Shown: positions 17,796-25,888 of the stretch, piece by piece
Layout: every line of letters begins with the position of its first letter
How positions within the stretch are numbered: position 1 is the first letter of the stretch
Made by a program: the position numbers and the translations under genes
Origin: Mycobacterium branderi
GTDB taxonomy: Bacteria > Actinomycetota > Actinomycetes > Mycobacteriales > Mycobacteriaceae
Length of the DNA stretch: 64,000 bases
Assembly (NCBI RefSeq): GCF_010728725.1
Contig: NZ_AP022606.1
Span: forward strand, 930,001 to 994,000
Reading direction: 5' to 3'
The notes under the pieces: generated by a model
Database searches by the model: none
What the model was told of the DNA's origin: nothing
Seen by the model: the letters and a program-made list of their open reading frames with translations, nothing else

Positions 17796-18652
17796 TGGTT
17801 TCGTGGCCCGACCTCGGGACCCGGGTGACGGTTCGCTACCGCAGGCCCGCCGGCAGTGTGCCGCCGCTGACCGACGCGGTGGGCCATCTGCTGGCAGTCG
17901 CGCCGCTGGTGCGGGTTCGCACGAAAAGCGGTCGGGTGGTGCAGTTTTCGCCCGCCGACGTCGTGGCGGTGCGGGCGTTGACCGACGCCCCGGTGCGCAC
18001 CTCGCAGATCCGCGCGCTCGAGCACGCGGCCGCGCTGGCGCGGCCGGGTCTGGAGCGGCAGTGGCTGGACGGCTGGCTGCTGCGCGCCGCGCCGGGCGCT
18101 GATATTGAGTCGAATTCTGCTGTGCTACTCGATGTTTCAGCGAGTCTGGCAACCGTCCCCGCGATCGTCGATTGGTACGCGCAACGTAGGCTGACGCCGC
18201 TGCTGGCGGTCGCCGACCGGCTGTTGCGGCTGACCGATCCAGGTGTGCACGCTCACCGGATGCTGGTGCGTGGCGTGAGCACCGCGGAGCCGGATCCGGC
18301 CGTCCGACTCACGGCAAGCCCTGACGACGACTGGCTGCGCTGCTATCACCGCGCTGAGCCCGTCGAGGTGCTGACCACCGTGCTCGACGGCGAGCTGGCG
18401 TTCGGAACCCACGACCACGCGGCCGCCCGCGCGACGGTGACCAACGCTCCGGACGGCACCCGCTGGGTCGGCCTGTCGGCGATATCCGACGAGCGTTTGT
18501 GCGAGGCGCTGCTGGCATGGGGCGCAACTCGTGGCGCAACCCGCGGTTATGTGCGGGTGCTCGACGACGACCACGCGGCCGGAAGCCTGCTCGAATCACT
18601 GGGTTTCACAGCGCACCACCGAGGCCGCTACCTCGACGTGCATACGCTCTAA
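17795..18652 (+). CDS. GNAT-family N-acetyltransferase (Rv0428c type)
   Basis: This 285-residue protein has an N-terminal beta-barrel-like region (about 1-70, including VGHLLAVAPLVRVRTKSGRVV in part) and a C-terminal GNAT-like region. Near the end, LLAWGATRGATRGYVRVLDDDHAAGSLLESLGF, quoted here only as landmarks LLAWGA and LGF, is the typical acetyl-CoA-binding and last-strand pattern. The substrate is unknown. The start codon overlaps the def stop as TGATG, and xthA begins 2 bp after its stop, so the three are co-translated. Confidence 0.85.
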   Translation: MVSWPDLGTRVTVRYRRPAGSVPPLTDAVGHLLAVAPLVRVRTKSGRVVQFSPADVVAVRALTDAPVRTSQIRALEHAAALARPGLERQWLDGWLLRAAPGADIESNSAVLLDVSASLATVPAIVDWYAQRRLTPLLAVADRLLRLTDPGVHAHRMLVRGVSTAEPDPAVRLTASPDDDWLRCYHRAEPVEVLTTVLDGELAFGTHDHAAARATVTNAPDGTRWVGLSAISDERLCEALLAWGATRGATRGYVRVLDDDHAAGSLLESLGFTAHHRGRYLDVHTL

Positions 18653-18654
18653 GC

Positions 18655-19461
18655 ATGCGGCTCGCCACCTGGAACGTGAACTCGATCCGCACGCGCCTTG
18701 ACCGCGTGCTCGATTGGCTGCGCCGCGCCGAAGTCGACGTGCTGGCGATGCAGGAAATCAAATGCGCCGACGACCAATTTCCGGCACTGCCGTTCTTCGA
18801 ACTCGGCTACGAGGTGGCCCACTGCGGGTTCAACCAGTGGAACGGCGTGGCGATCGCCTCGCGGGTCGGGCTCGATGACATCGAGGTCGGCTTCGACGGC
18901 CAGCCGAGCTGGAGCAGCAAGCCCGATCTAGCCGCCGCGGCGGAGGCGCGCGCTTTGGCCGCAACCTGCGGCGGGATCAGGGTGTGGAGCCTTTATGTGC
19001 CCAACGGCCGCGCGCTGGGCGATCCGCACTACACCTACAAGCTCAATTGGCTTGCCGCACTGCGTGATACGGCTGAAGGCTGGCTGCGTGACGACCCGTC
19101 GGCGCAGATCGCGTTGGTCGGCGACTGGAATATCGCGCCCACCGACGACGACGTCTGGAGCGTCGAGTACTACCGGGGCTGCACGCACGTCTCCGAGCCG
19201 GAGCGCAAAGCGTTCAACGCGATCGTCGACGCTCAATTCGCCGATGTGGTGCGGCCTTTCACGCCCGGCCCCGGCGTGTACACCTACTGGGATTACACCC
19301 AGCTGGCCTTCCCCAAAGGACGCGGGATGCGCATCGATTTCATTCTCGCCTCACCCGCGCTTGCCGCCCGGGTCGCCGGCGCGCAGATCGTGCGCGACGA
19401 GCGCAAAGGCAAAGCGCCCAGCGATCACGCACCGGTTTTGGTGGATTTACGCAACGATTGA
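18655..19461 (+). CDS. xthA: Exodeoxyribonuclease III / AP endonuclease
   Basis: This 268-residue EEP-family nuclease for base-excision repair starts RLATWNVNSIRTRL. It has the metal-binding glutamate in AMQEIK (about 34-39), the catalytic GDWNIAP block (about 157-163) and the C-terminal SDHAPVLVDL with the His-Asp pair. It cleaves 5' to abasic sites and degrades 3' ends. ATG 18655 directly begins the conserved fold; longer upstream frames run through the GNAT gene. Confidence 0.95.
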   Translation: MRLATWNVNSIRTRLDRVLDWLRRAEVDVLAMQEIKCADDQFPALPFFELGYEVAHCGFNQWNGVAIASRVGLDDIEVGFDGQPSWSSKPDLAAAAEARALAATCGGIRVWSLYVPNGRALGDPHYTYKLNWLAALRDTAEGWLRDDPSAQIALVGDWNIAPTDDDVWSVEYYRGCTHVSEPERKAFNAIVDAQFADVVRPFTPGPGVYTYWDYTQLAFPKGRGMRIDFILASPALAARVAGAQIVRDERKGKAPSDHAPVLVDLRND

Positions 19462-19637
19462 CTCCTAATGGCAGGCAACTGTCGGATGGCTGTGCGTTGT
19501 CTGTACGTTTGCCCTGCACCGGTCATAGCATTTATGAAGCTGAACAGAATCTCATTGATTCGCTGAACTCCGCGAGCATGCGGGTATACAACCGTCGCGA
19601 ACCGGGGTTCGATAATTCAATCGGTCAGGGAGTCATC

Positions 19638-20060
19638 ATGGGTGTCATTGACGGCGCGGTGCGCAAGGCGAGTCGAACGGTGGGTCGCGCCGCCGCGGCC
19701 ACCACGGCAGCCGCCGGCGCGGTGGGCGGCGCCGCGGTCAATGGCGCCGTCGGAGCCGTGACCGGTGCGGCGGCCGGTGTGCAGAAGGGCATCAACTCCG
19801 GCAGCCATTCGGTGCCGGCGGCCGCGTTGGCATTGGGTGCGCTGGGCGTTACCGGGCTGGTCGAATGGCCGATCCTGCTGGCCGTGGGCGGCGGCGCATT
19901 GGTGTTGCGGCAGCTGAACCGCCAGCGCGACACGGGCGCCCCGGCTAAGGCGCAGCCCGCCAAAAAGTCGGCCCCCGCGAAGAAGTCGACCGGTTCGACG
20001 ACGCAGGCCAAAAAAGCACCGGCACGGTCACGCGGCGCCCAGTCGCGCGCCCGCCGTTAG
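19638..20060 (+). CDS. Small membrane protein with a Lys/Ala-rich tail (Rv0426c type)
   Basis: This 140-residue protein starts MGVIDGAVRKASRTVGRAAA, followed by a long Ala/Gly-rich amphipathic region (15-60), a hydrophobic segment (about 64-93) and a basic AKKSAPAKKS-type tail (100-140) resembling the tails of mycobacterial HupB-like and other nucleic-acid- or membrane-surface-binding proteins. It precedes ctpH, as in M. tuberculosis. The start is preceded by a possible -10 (GATAAT near 19610) in a 176-bp intergenic region. Function is unknown. Confidence 0.8.
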   Translation: MGVIDGAVRKASRTVGRAAAATTAAAGAVGGAAVNGAVGAVTGAAAGVQKGINSGSHSVPAAALALGALGVTGLVEWPILLAVGGGALVLRQLNRQRDTGAPAKAQPAKKSAPAKKSTGSTTQAKKAPARSRGAQSRARR

Positions 20061-20069
20061 TTCACCGGA

Positions 20070-23000
20070 TTGAGTACCGTCGAATTCGTGCGAAGTTCCA
20101 TGCCGCTGCGCGCGGTCGCCATGGGCTTTCAAACCCTGAGCACCACAGCGTCCGTCGGCGCCAGCATGGTCGCTATTCCGGTGCGCGAAGCGGTCAGAGC
20201 GGTCGCCGGTGAGCTGCCCGGTCCGCCGCTGAACCGGCACTGCTGGCGCGGACACAACCGCGCCTGGATCGAGGTGCGCGGCCTGGACCGCCCGGACGGC
20301 GACGAACTCGGACGCGCCGTCCTCGACGCGGTCACCGCCCGACCGGGAGTCGTCTCGGCGAAGCTGAATCGTCCGCTGTCGCGGGTGGTCGTCGAGCTCG
20401 ACGGCGACCACGTGTCGCTGCGTGAGCTGTGTCGGGTGGTCGACGACGCCGAAACCGGCCTCGCGGACGGCGAACGCCCGAAACCGCTGCCCGGCGACGG
20501 CCTGGTGCTGGCCACCAAGGCGGTGGCGGTGGGCGCCACCGCCGCCGGGATGGGCGCCGCGCTGGCCGGCCGGGTGCTGCGCTGGCCGCGGCTGCCGGAC
20601 ACCGTCGAGGCGGCGGTGGTGGCCGTGGACTACCAACCGCGGCTGCGCCGTTTGCTCGAGGATCGGATCGGCCAGCCGGCCACCGACACGGTGTTGACGC
20701 TGGCGATGACCGCCGCGCACATCATCTCGCTCGCACCGGCGTCGCTGGCGGTCGACCTGATGATGGAAACGATCAAGGCCGCCGAGTGCCGCGCCGAGGC
20801 GCAGGCCTGGCACCGGCACGAGCCGAGACTGGCCGCCCACGCCGACAACGACAACCTCTATCCGCCGTCCCGGCCGGTGCCGTTGCCGCCCGGGCCCGCC
20901 CAGCGTCACGCACAGCGGGCCGCATACGCGCAGGCCGTGGGGGCAGGCGTCGTCGGCGCTGCCGCACGCAGCGTCAACATGGCCGGCACCGCGGCGTTGG
21001 TGACCGCGCCCAAGGCGCTGCGCACCACCCGCGAGTCGTTCGCCGCGGCGCTCGGCCACGGGTTGTCCGACCGGCACGGCGCGTTGCCGCTGCGCCCGCA
21101 CAGCCTGCGCCGGCTCGACCAGGTCGACGCCCTGCTGGTCGACCCGCGGGTGTTGTGCACCGACAAGCTGCGCGTGGTGCGCGTCCGCGGCGCCCGCGAC
21201 GACGAACTGGCGCAAGCGTGGGAGCGCGCCCAGGAACTGCTCGACGACCCCGATGTCGGCCTGGGCTGGCACCGGGTTCCCCGCGGGCGGGGACGCCGAG
21301 TCGAGGCGCTGATCTGTCCCACCCACGACCCGCTGGCCCCGGCGGTGATGGCCGAGGCCCGCCGCTGCGGCGTGGACCTGATCTCCGTCGACACCGACGC
21401 GCTCGGCGAACTGCGGCCCGCGTTCGACGAGGTCCGCCCGCTGGACGTCGGATCCCTTGACGACGCGCTCGCCGACGCGCTGGCGCAGCTGCAGCGGGAC
21501 GGCCACACCGTGGCGGTGCTGTCGTCGGCCGCGGCGCAGGCGCTGTCGTCGGCCGATGTCGCGCTGGGCCTCATTCCGACCGACGACGACGAGCCGCCGC
21601 CGTGGTACGCCGATCTGCTGCTGCCTGACCTGGCCGGCGTCTGGCGGGTGCTGCATGCGCTGCCTGCGGCCAAGGCCGCCACCCGCCGCGGCATCGAAAT
21701 ATCCGCCGGCGCTTCGGCTTTGGGCGCGCTGCTGATGCTTCCCGGGGTCCGCGGCCGCGGGCCCGGCCCGGTGACCACCGGCGCGGCGGCCGGCCTGCTG
21801 TCCGGCTACTGGCTGGCTCGCGGGGTGGTCAACGCGCCGACACCGCGACCGGCTCCGGTCCAGGAATGGCACGCGATGACCGTCGAACAGGTCCGCCGGG
21901 AGCTGCCGCCGCCCGCCGAGCCCGACGTCACCAGGCCCAGCCGCGCCGTCGCCACCGCTCAACGCGGCGCCGAGATCACGGCGCGGCCGGGCCGCGCGGT
22001 CTGGAATTTCGTCAGGGCCGTGCGCGCCGAACTGTCCGACCCGCTGACCCCGGTCCTCGCGCTCGGCTCGGCGGCCAGCGCGGTGCTGGGTTCGCCGGTC
22101 GACGCGGTGCTGGTGGGCTCGGTGCTCACCGGCAACGCGGTGCTCGCCGCCAGCCAGCGGCTGCGCGCCGAGAGCCGGCTGAACCAGTTGCTGGCCTTGC
22201 AGATTCCGCCGGCCCGCAAGGTGACCGCCGACGGGTACACCAATGTCAAAGCGGCGCAACTGCGTCCCGGCGACGTGATCGAGGTGCGCACCCATGAGGT
22301 GGTGCCCGCCGACGCCCGCCTCATCGAGGAAGAAGACCTCGAGGTCGACGAGTCCACGCTCACCGGCGAGTCGCTGCCCGTCGAAAAGCAAACCGACCCA
22401 ACACCGGGCGTGGAGCTGGCCGACCGTCGCTGCATGGTGTTCGCCGGGACCACCGTCGTCGCCGGCACCGCGCTGGCGCTGGTGACCGCCGTCGGCCCCG
22501 ACACGCAGGCCCGGCGCGCCGCCGAACTCGCATCCGGCGAGCTGCCCGACGTCGGGCTGCAACACCAGCTCAGCCAGCTCACCAACCGCGCCTTCCCGGT
22601 CAGCATGGCCGGCGGCGTGCTGGTCAGCGCGCTGGGGTTGTTGCGCCGCAAGGGTTTACGTCAGGCGGTGGCCAGCGGCATCGCCGTCACCGTGGCCGCC
22701 GTGCCCGAAGGGATGCCGCTGGTGGCCACCCTCGCGCAGGCGGCGTCGGCCCGGCGGCTGACGAATTACGGTGCGCTGGTACGCATTCCGCGGTCGGTGG
22801 AGGCGCTTGGCCGGGTCGACGTGGTGTGCTTCGACAAGACCGGCACGCTGTCGGAGAACCGGCTGCGGGTGTCGCAGGTGCATCCGGTGGCCGGGCATTC
22901 GCGCGAGGAGGTGCTGCACTGCGCCGCGCATGCCGCGCCGACCGCCAACGGCAACCCGCACGTGCACGCCACCGACCGGGCCATTATCGAGGCGGCGCAG

Positions 23001-24488
23001 TCCGTGAATGGTTCGGCGCCCACCGACGAGCCCGACGCACATCTGCCGTTCCGCTCCGGCAGGTCGTTCTCGGCCTCGGTGTCCGGCGACCAGCTCACCG
23101 TCAAGGGCGCACCGGAAGTGGTGTTGCGTGCCTGCCAAAACGGCGCCGCCGACTACGAGCGCACGGTGCGCGGCCTGGCGGGCGAAGGGCTGCGGGTGAT
23201 CGCGGTGGCACGCCGGCAGCTGACCGCAGAGCAGGCTCAAGCGGTCCAGGACGACGAGGACGCCATCGACGACTTGTGCCGCGACAGTTTGTCGCTGACC
23301 GGTTTCCTCGGCCTGTCCGACACGCCGCGGCCCCAAGCGCCCGGTCTGCTGGCCGATCTGGCGGACCGCAACACGGCCATCCGGCTGATCACCGGCGACC
23401 ACCCGATCACCGCCACCGCGATCGCCGCGGAGCTGGGCATGCCGGTGACACCCGAGCAGGTGATCACCGGCGCAGAGTGGGACGAGTTGTCCCGCAAGGA
23501 CCAGGAACGCGCCGTCGCCGAGCGGGTGATCTTCGCCCGGATGTCGCCGGAGAACAAGGTGCAAATTGTCCAGACGCTGGAACGCACCGGCAAGGTGTGT
23601 GCGATGGTCGGCGACGGCTCCAACGACGCCGCCGCGATCCGGGCCGCGACCGTCGGCATCGCCGTCGTCGCCCGGGGCAGCGACCCGGCCAGCGTCGCCG
23701 CCGACGTGGTGCTGGTCGACGGCCGGATCGAGGCGCTGCTGCAGGCGATCGAGGAAGGCCGCGAGCTGTGGCGGCGGGTGCAGGCCGCGGTGTCGGTGCT
23801 GCTCGGCGGCAATGCCGGCGAGGTCGGCTTTGCGATCATCGGCAGCGCGCTGACCGGCAGTTCGCCGCTGAACACCCGCCAGCTGCTGCTGGTGAACATG
23901 CTCACCGACGCGCTGCCGGCGGCGGCGCTGGCAGTCAGCCAGACGACCGGCTCGGGCAACCGCGACGCACGCGGGCCCGATCAGCAGGCGCTGTGGCGTG
24001 CGGTCGCGATCCGCGGGACGACGACGGCGGCGGCCGCGACGGCTGCCTGGGCGATGGCGGGGGTCACCGGGCGGCCCCGCCGCGCGTCGACGGTGGCGCT
24101 GGTCGCGTTGGTGTCGGCCCAGCTGGGCCAGACCCTGCTCGACTCGCGTGCCCCGCTGGTGGTGCTCACCGCGGGCGGGTCGCTGGTCGCCATGGGGACG
24201 CTGATCAGCATCCCCGGAGTCAGCCAGCTGCTCGGCTGTACTCCGCTCGGGCCGATCGGCTGGGCGCAGGGGCTGGGATCAGCCGCGGTGGCAACCGTCG
24301 CGGTGGCCGCCGCGCCCCGTCTGCTGTTCGACCAGCGCCCGGACTCTGATCAGCCGGAACAACGTCGAGAACACCGGCCCGCCACAGTGCCGCGTACAAC
24401 TCGATCACCGGAACGGTCAACGCAACAGCGAGCGCGCAAGCTAGTGGATCGGCCAGAGCATCGGTCGTCGACATACCTTCGACAGTGA
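20070..24488 (+). CDS. ctpH: Long P-type cation ATPase CtpH with a pseudo-ATPase N-terminal half
   Basis: This 1472-residue protein has a C-terminal half (about 640-1440) that is a complete P-type ATPase: LTGES near 766-770, VPEGMP in a membrane helix, the phosphorylation site DKTGTLS with D922, the KGAPE nucleotide motif, and the hinge GDGSNDAA near 1181-1188. The N-terminal half appears to be a degenerate copy of the same fold. VDALLVDPRVL at about 352-362 aligns with VDVVCFDKTGTL, and VAVLSSAAAQALSSADVALGL near 480-500 (quoted in part) aligns with the hinge, both without catalytic residues. The first 100 residues include an HMA-like ferredoxin fold without the CxxC. The start is uncertain: TTG 20070, GTG 20088 or ATG 20100. 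The transported cation is unknown. It is the syntenic CtpH. Confidence 0.92.
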   Translation: MSTVEFVRSSMPLRAVAMGFQTLSTTASVGASMVAIPVREAVRAVAGELPGPPLNRHCWRGHNRAWIEVRGLDRPDGDELGRAVLDAVTARPGVVSAKLNRPLSRVVVELDGDHVSLRELCRVVDDAETGLADGERPKPLPGDGLVLATKAVAVGATAAGMGAALAGRVLRWPRLPDTVEAAVVAVDYQPRLRRLLEDRIGQPATDTVLTLAMTAAHIISLAPASLAVDLMMETIKAAECRAEAQAWHRHEPRLAAHADNDNLYPPSRPVPLPPGPAQRHAQRAAYAQAVGAGVVGAAARSVNMAGTAALVTAPKALRTTRESFAAALGHGLSDRHGALPLRPHSLRRLDQVDALLVDPRVLCTDKLRVVRVRGARDDELAQAWERAQELLDDPDVGLGWHRVPRGRGRRVEALICPTHDPLAPAVMAEARRCGVDLISVDTDALGELRPAFDEVRPLDVGSLDDALADALAQLQRDGHTVAVLSSAAAQALSSADVALGLIPTDDDEPPPWYADLLLPDLAGVWRVLHALPAAKAATRRGIEISAGASALGALLMLPGVRGRGPGPVTTGAAAGLLSGYWLARGVVNAPTPRPAPVQEWHAMTVEQVRRELPPPAEPDVTRPSRAVATAQRGAEITARPGRAVWNFVRAVRAELSDPLTPVLALGSAASAVLGSPVDAVLVGSVLTGNAVLAASQRLRAESRLNQLLALQIPPARKVTADGYTNVKAAQLRPGDVIEVRTHEVVPADARLIEEEDLEVDESTLTGESLPVEKQTDPTPGVELADRRCMVFAGTTVVAGTALALVTAVGPDTQARRAAELASGELPDVGLQHQLSQLTNRAFPVSMAGGVLVSALGLLRRKGLRQAVASGIAVTVAAVPEGMPLVATLAQAASARRLTNYGALVRIPRSVEALGRVDVVCFDKTGTLSENRLRVSQVHPVAGHSREEVLHCAAHAAPTANGNPHVHATDRAIIEAAQSVNGSAPTDEPDAHLPFRSGRSFSASVSGDQLTVKGAPEVVLRACQNGAADYERTVRGLAGEGLRVIAVARRQLTAEQAQAVQDDEDAIDDLCRDSLSLTGFLGLSDTPRPQAPGLLADLADRNTAIRLITGDHPITATAIAAELGMPVTPEQVITGAEWDELSRKDQERAVAERVIFARMSPENKVQIVQTLERTGKVCAMVGDGSNDAAAIRAATVGIAVVARGSDPASVAADVVLVDGRIEALLQAIEEGRELWRRVQAAVSVLLGGNAGEVGFAIIGSALTGSSPLNTRQLLLVNMLTDALPAAALAVSQTTGSGNRDARGPDQQALWRAVAIRGTTTAAAATAAWAMAGVTGRPRRASTVALVALVSAQLGQTLLDSRAPLVVLTAGGSLVAMGTLISIPGVSQLLGCTPLGPIGWAQGLGSAAVATVAVAAAPRLLFDQRPDSDQPEQRREHRPATVPRTTRSPERSTQQRARKLVDRPEHRSSTYLRQ

Positions 24489-24534
24489 TGGCGCCACCCG
24501 GCCCGACGGCAAACCCAACGTTTCAGAAAGGCAA

Positions 24535-24813
24535 ATGATGGTCGAAAAGAAGACGCGCCGCAGCACCTCCCAGCGCGAGGCCGTCGACCACATCCGCGAA
24601 GGCGAGACGTTCTTCGTCAATCTGCCGGTGGTGGGAAGGGTCGAGGTTCCGCGGCCCGAGCAACTGGCCTACTACGGCGGTTTGGCCGCGCTGGCCGCCT
24701 TCGAACTGATCGACTGGCCGGTTGCACTGGTCATCGCGGCCGGCCACATCATGGCCAGCAACCACCACAACAAGTTGCTCGAGGAGCTCGGTCAGGCCAT
24801 GGAAGAGGTCTAG
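24535..24813 (+). CDS. Small conserved mycobacterial protein (Rv0424c type)
   Basis: This 92-residue protein has a basic N-terminus (MMVEKKTRRSTSQREAVDHI), a central segment with PVVGRVEVPRPEQLAYYGGL, one or two hydrophobic stretches (about 44-72) and an acidic C-terminus. It matches the M. tuberculosis gene lying between ctpH and thiC. An AGAAAGG ribosome site precedes two adjacent ATGs (24535, 24538). It is a probable small inner-membrane protein; function is unknown. Its last 4 bp overlap the convergent STAS gene. Confidence 0.8.
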   Translation: MMVEKKTRRSTSQREAVDHIREGETFFVNLPVVGRVEVPRPEQLAYYGGLAALAAFELIDWPVALVIAAGHIMASNHHNKLLEELGQAMEEV

Positions 24814-25172
24814 CCGCGGCCGTGATCCTGCAGCGCATCGGTCAGCGTCGGGAAGATCTGCAGGACGTGGTGCAGGTTGGTGACTTCGATCGGCCGGGTC
24901 ACCAGCACGTTGTCGGCCACCAGCCGCACCGATGTCCCCGCGTCGGCTCCTTGCCGGTGGCAGTCGAGCACGGCGTTGAGCCCGGCGCTGCCGAAGTAGG
25001 TCAGCGCCTGCAGGTCGATGACGAGCCGCCGCGCGGCATGTGTCGCGGCTTGGCGCAGCGCGGCGCCGAGTTCCGAGATCAGCCCGCCGACGTTGCTGGA
25101 GTCCACTTCGCCCTTGACGTGCACGACGACTGCTTCCGGCAGAACGTCACAGGCCACCGCCAACAGGTCCAT
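24810..25172 (-). CDS. STAS-domain anti-anti-sigma factor
   Basis: This 120-residue single STAS domain has the expected DLQALTYFGSAGLNAVL core (about 69-85), containing the serine in FGSAGL that an anti-sigma kinase would phosphorylate. Such proteins release a sigma factor by binding the anti-sigma factor when unphosphorylated. It is the last gene of a minus-strand cluster (MFS, PAS-ANTAR, STAS) with gaps of 9 and 32 bp, inserted between the conserved Rv0424c-like gene and thiC. The partner is not next to it; a HATPase candidate lies far away at 52998-53921. Confidence 0.88.
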   Translation of the reverse strand: MDLLAVACDVLPEAVVVHVKGEVDSSNVGGLISELGAALRQAATHAARRLVIDLQALTYFGSAGLNAVLDCHRQGADAGTSVRLVADNVLVTRPIEVTNLHHVLQIFPTLTDALQDHGRG

Positions 25173-25204
25173 CTGATTTCTTCGAGCCTAGCCCGAGACC
25201 GCGT

Positions 25205-25879
25205 TCAGGTATCCGAGTCGGGACGGATACGGTCGTGGACCGTCAGCAACAGATGGTCGAATTCGCTTTGGACGTTTGCCGACGGCGGCGGCAGCGTGCG
25301 GACTTCGTCGAGCAACTGCTTGGCCAGCGCCCGCAGTTTGGTGTTGGTTTCCTGCGATCGCCACCGCAACACGGCGAACGCCTGCTCGGCGCTGACCCGG
25401 TAGATGGCCATCAGCACACCCTTGGCCTGCTCGATCACCGCCCGGGACTCGAAGAGGTCCGGCAGCGTTTCGTCGAGAATCTCCTGGCGGGTCTCCTCGA
25501 AGGTGTCCGTCAAGTCGATGTAGTAGCCGGCCGTTCCCACCACAGCGCCGGTCTCGTCGGTCATCCGGTCGGCCACCACGATCGCGTCGTGCATGGCGCC
25601 GCCGGTGTCGACGAAGCGGTGCCGGCTGGAAAACGACCCTCTGCTGTGCAGCGCGCGGTCGAGAATGTCTTGGACGTGGGCCCGGTCGTCCGGATGTTTG
25701 TGCGAGAGCATCAATTCCGTCGTGGGCCGCACCGACCCGGGTTCATAGCCGTGCATTCGGGCCACCTCGTCGGACCACTCCCAGCGCTGACCGACGAACC
25801 AGAACCGGAACGTGCCGACGTTCGAGTACTCGTCGGCGCCCGGCGGAAATTCCGTGGCCGCTCTGGAAGTTCTCTGCAC
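25205..25879 (-). CDS. PAS-ANTAR RNA-binding regulator
   Basis: This 224-residue protein has a PAS fold at about 20-130 (WSDEVARMHGYEPGSVRPT, KHPDDR, GYYIDLTDTF) and an ANTAR domain at about 140-195, with the family mark RAVIEQAKGVLMAIYRVSAE in part. ANTAR proteins bind tandem hairpins in mRNA leaders and prevent termination; PAS suggests a signal input such as ligand or redox. It is co-transcribed with the STAS gene and the upstream exporter. No ANTAR target hairpin pair was identified. Confidence 0.88.
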   Translation of the reverse strand: MQRTSRAATEFPPGADEYSNVGTFRFWFVGQRWEWSDEVARMHGYEPGSVRPTTELMLSHKHPDDRAHVQDILDRALHSRGSFSSRHRFVDTGGAMHDAIVVADRMTDETGAVVGTAGYYIDLTDTFEETRQEILDETLPDLFESRAVIEQAKGVLMAIYRVSAEQAFAVLRWRSQETNTKLRALAKQLLDEVRTLPPPSANVQSEFDHLLLTVHDRIRPDSDT

Positions 25880-25888
25880 GGTAAGAAA

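Noticed and set aside
19462..19637. GGGTAT near 19580 as a SigF promoter for the small membrane protein
   Set aside because: A matching -35 is missing; a housekeeping -10 (GATAAT near 19610) is the better candidate.
20028..22565. 845-codon open frame on the minus strand across ctpH
   Set aside because: It is the antisense shadow of the high-GC ctpH gene: low-complexity Arg/Gln/Gly composition, no domain and no ribosome site.
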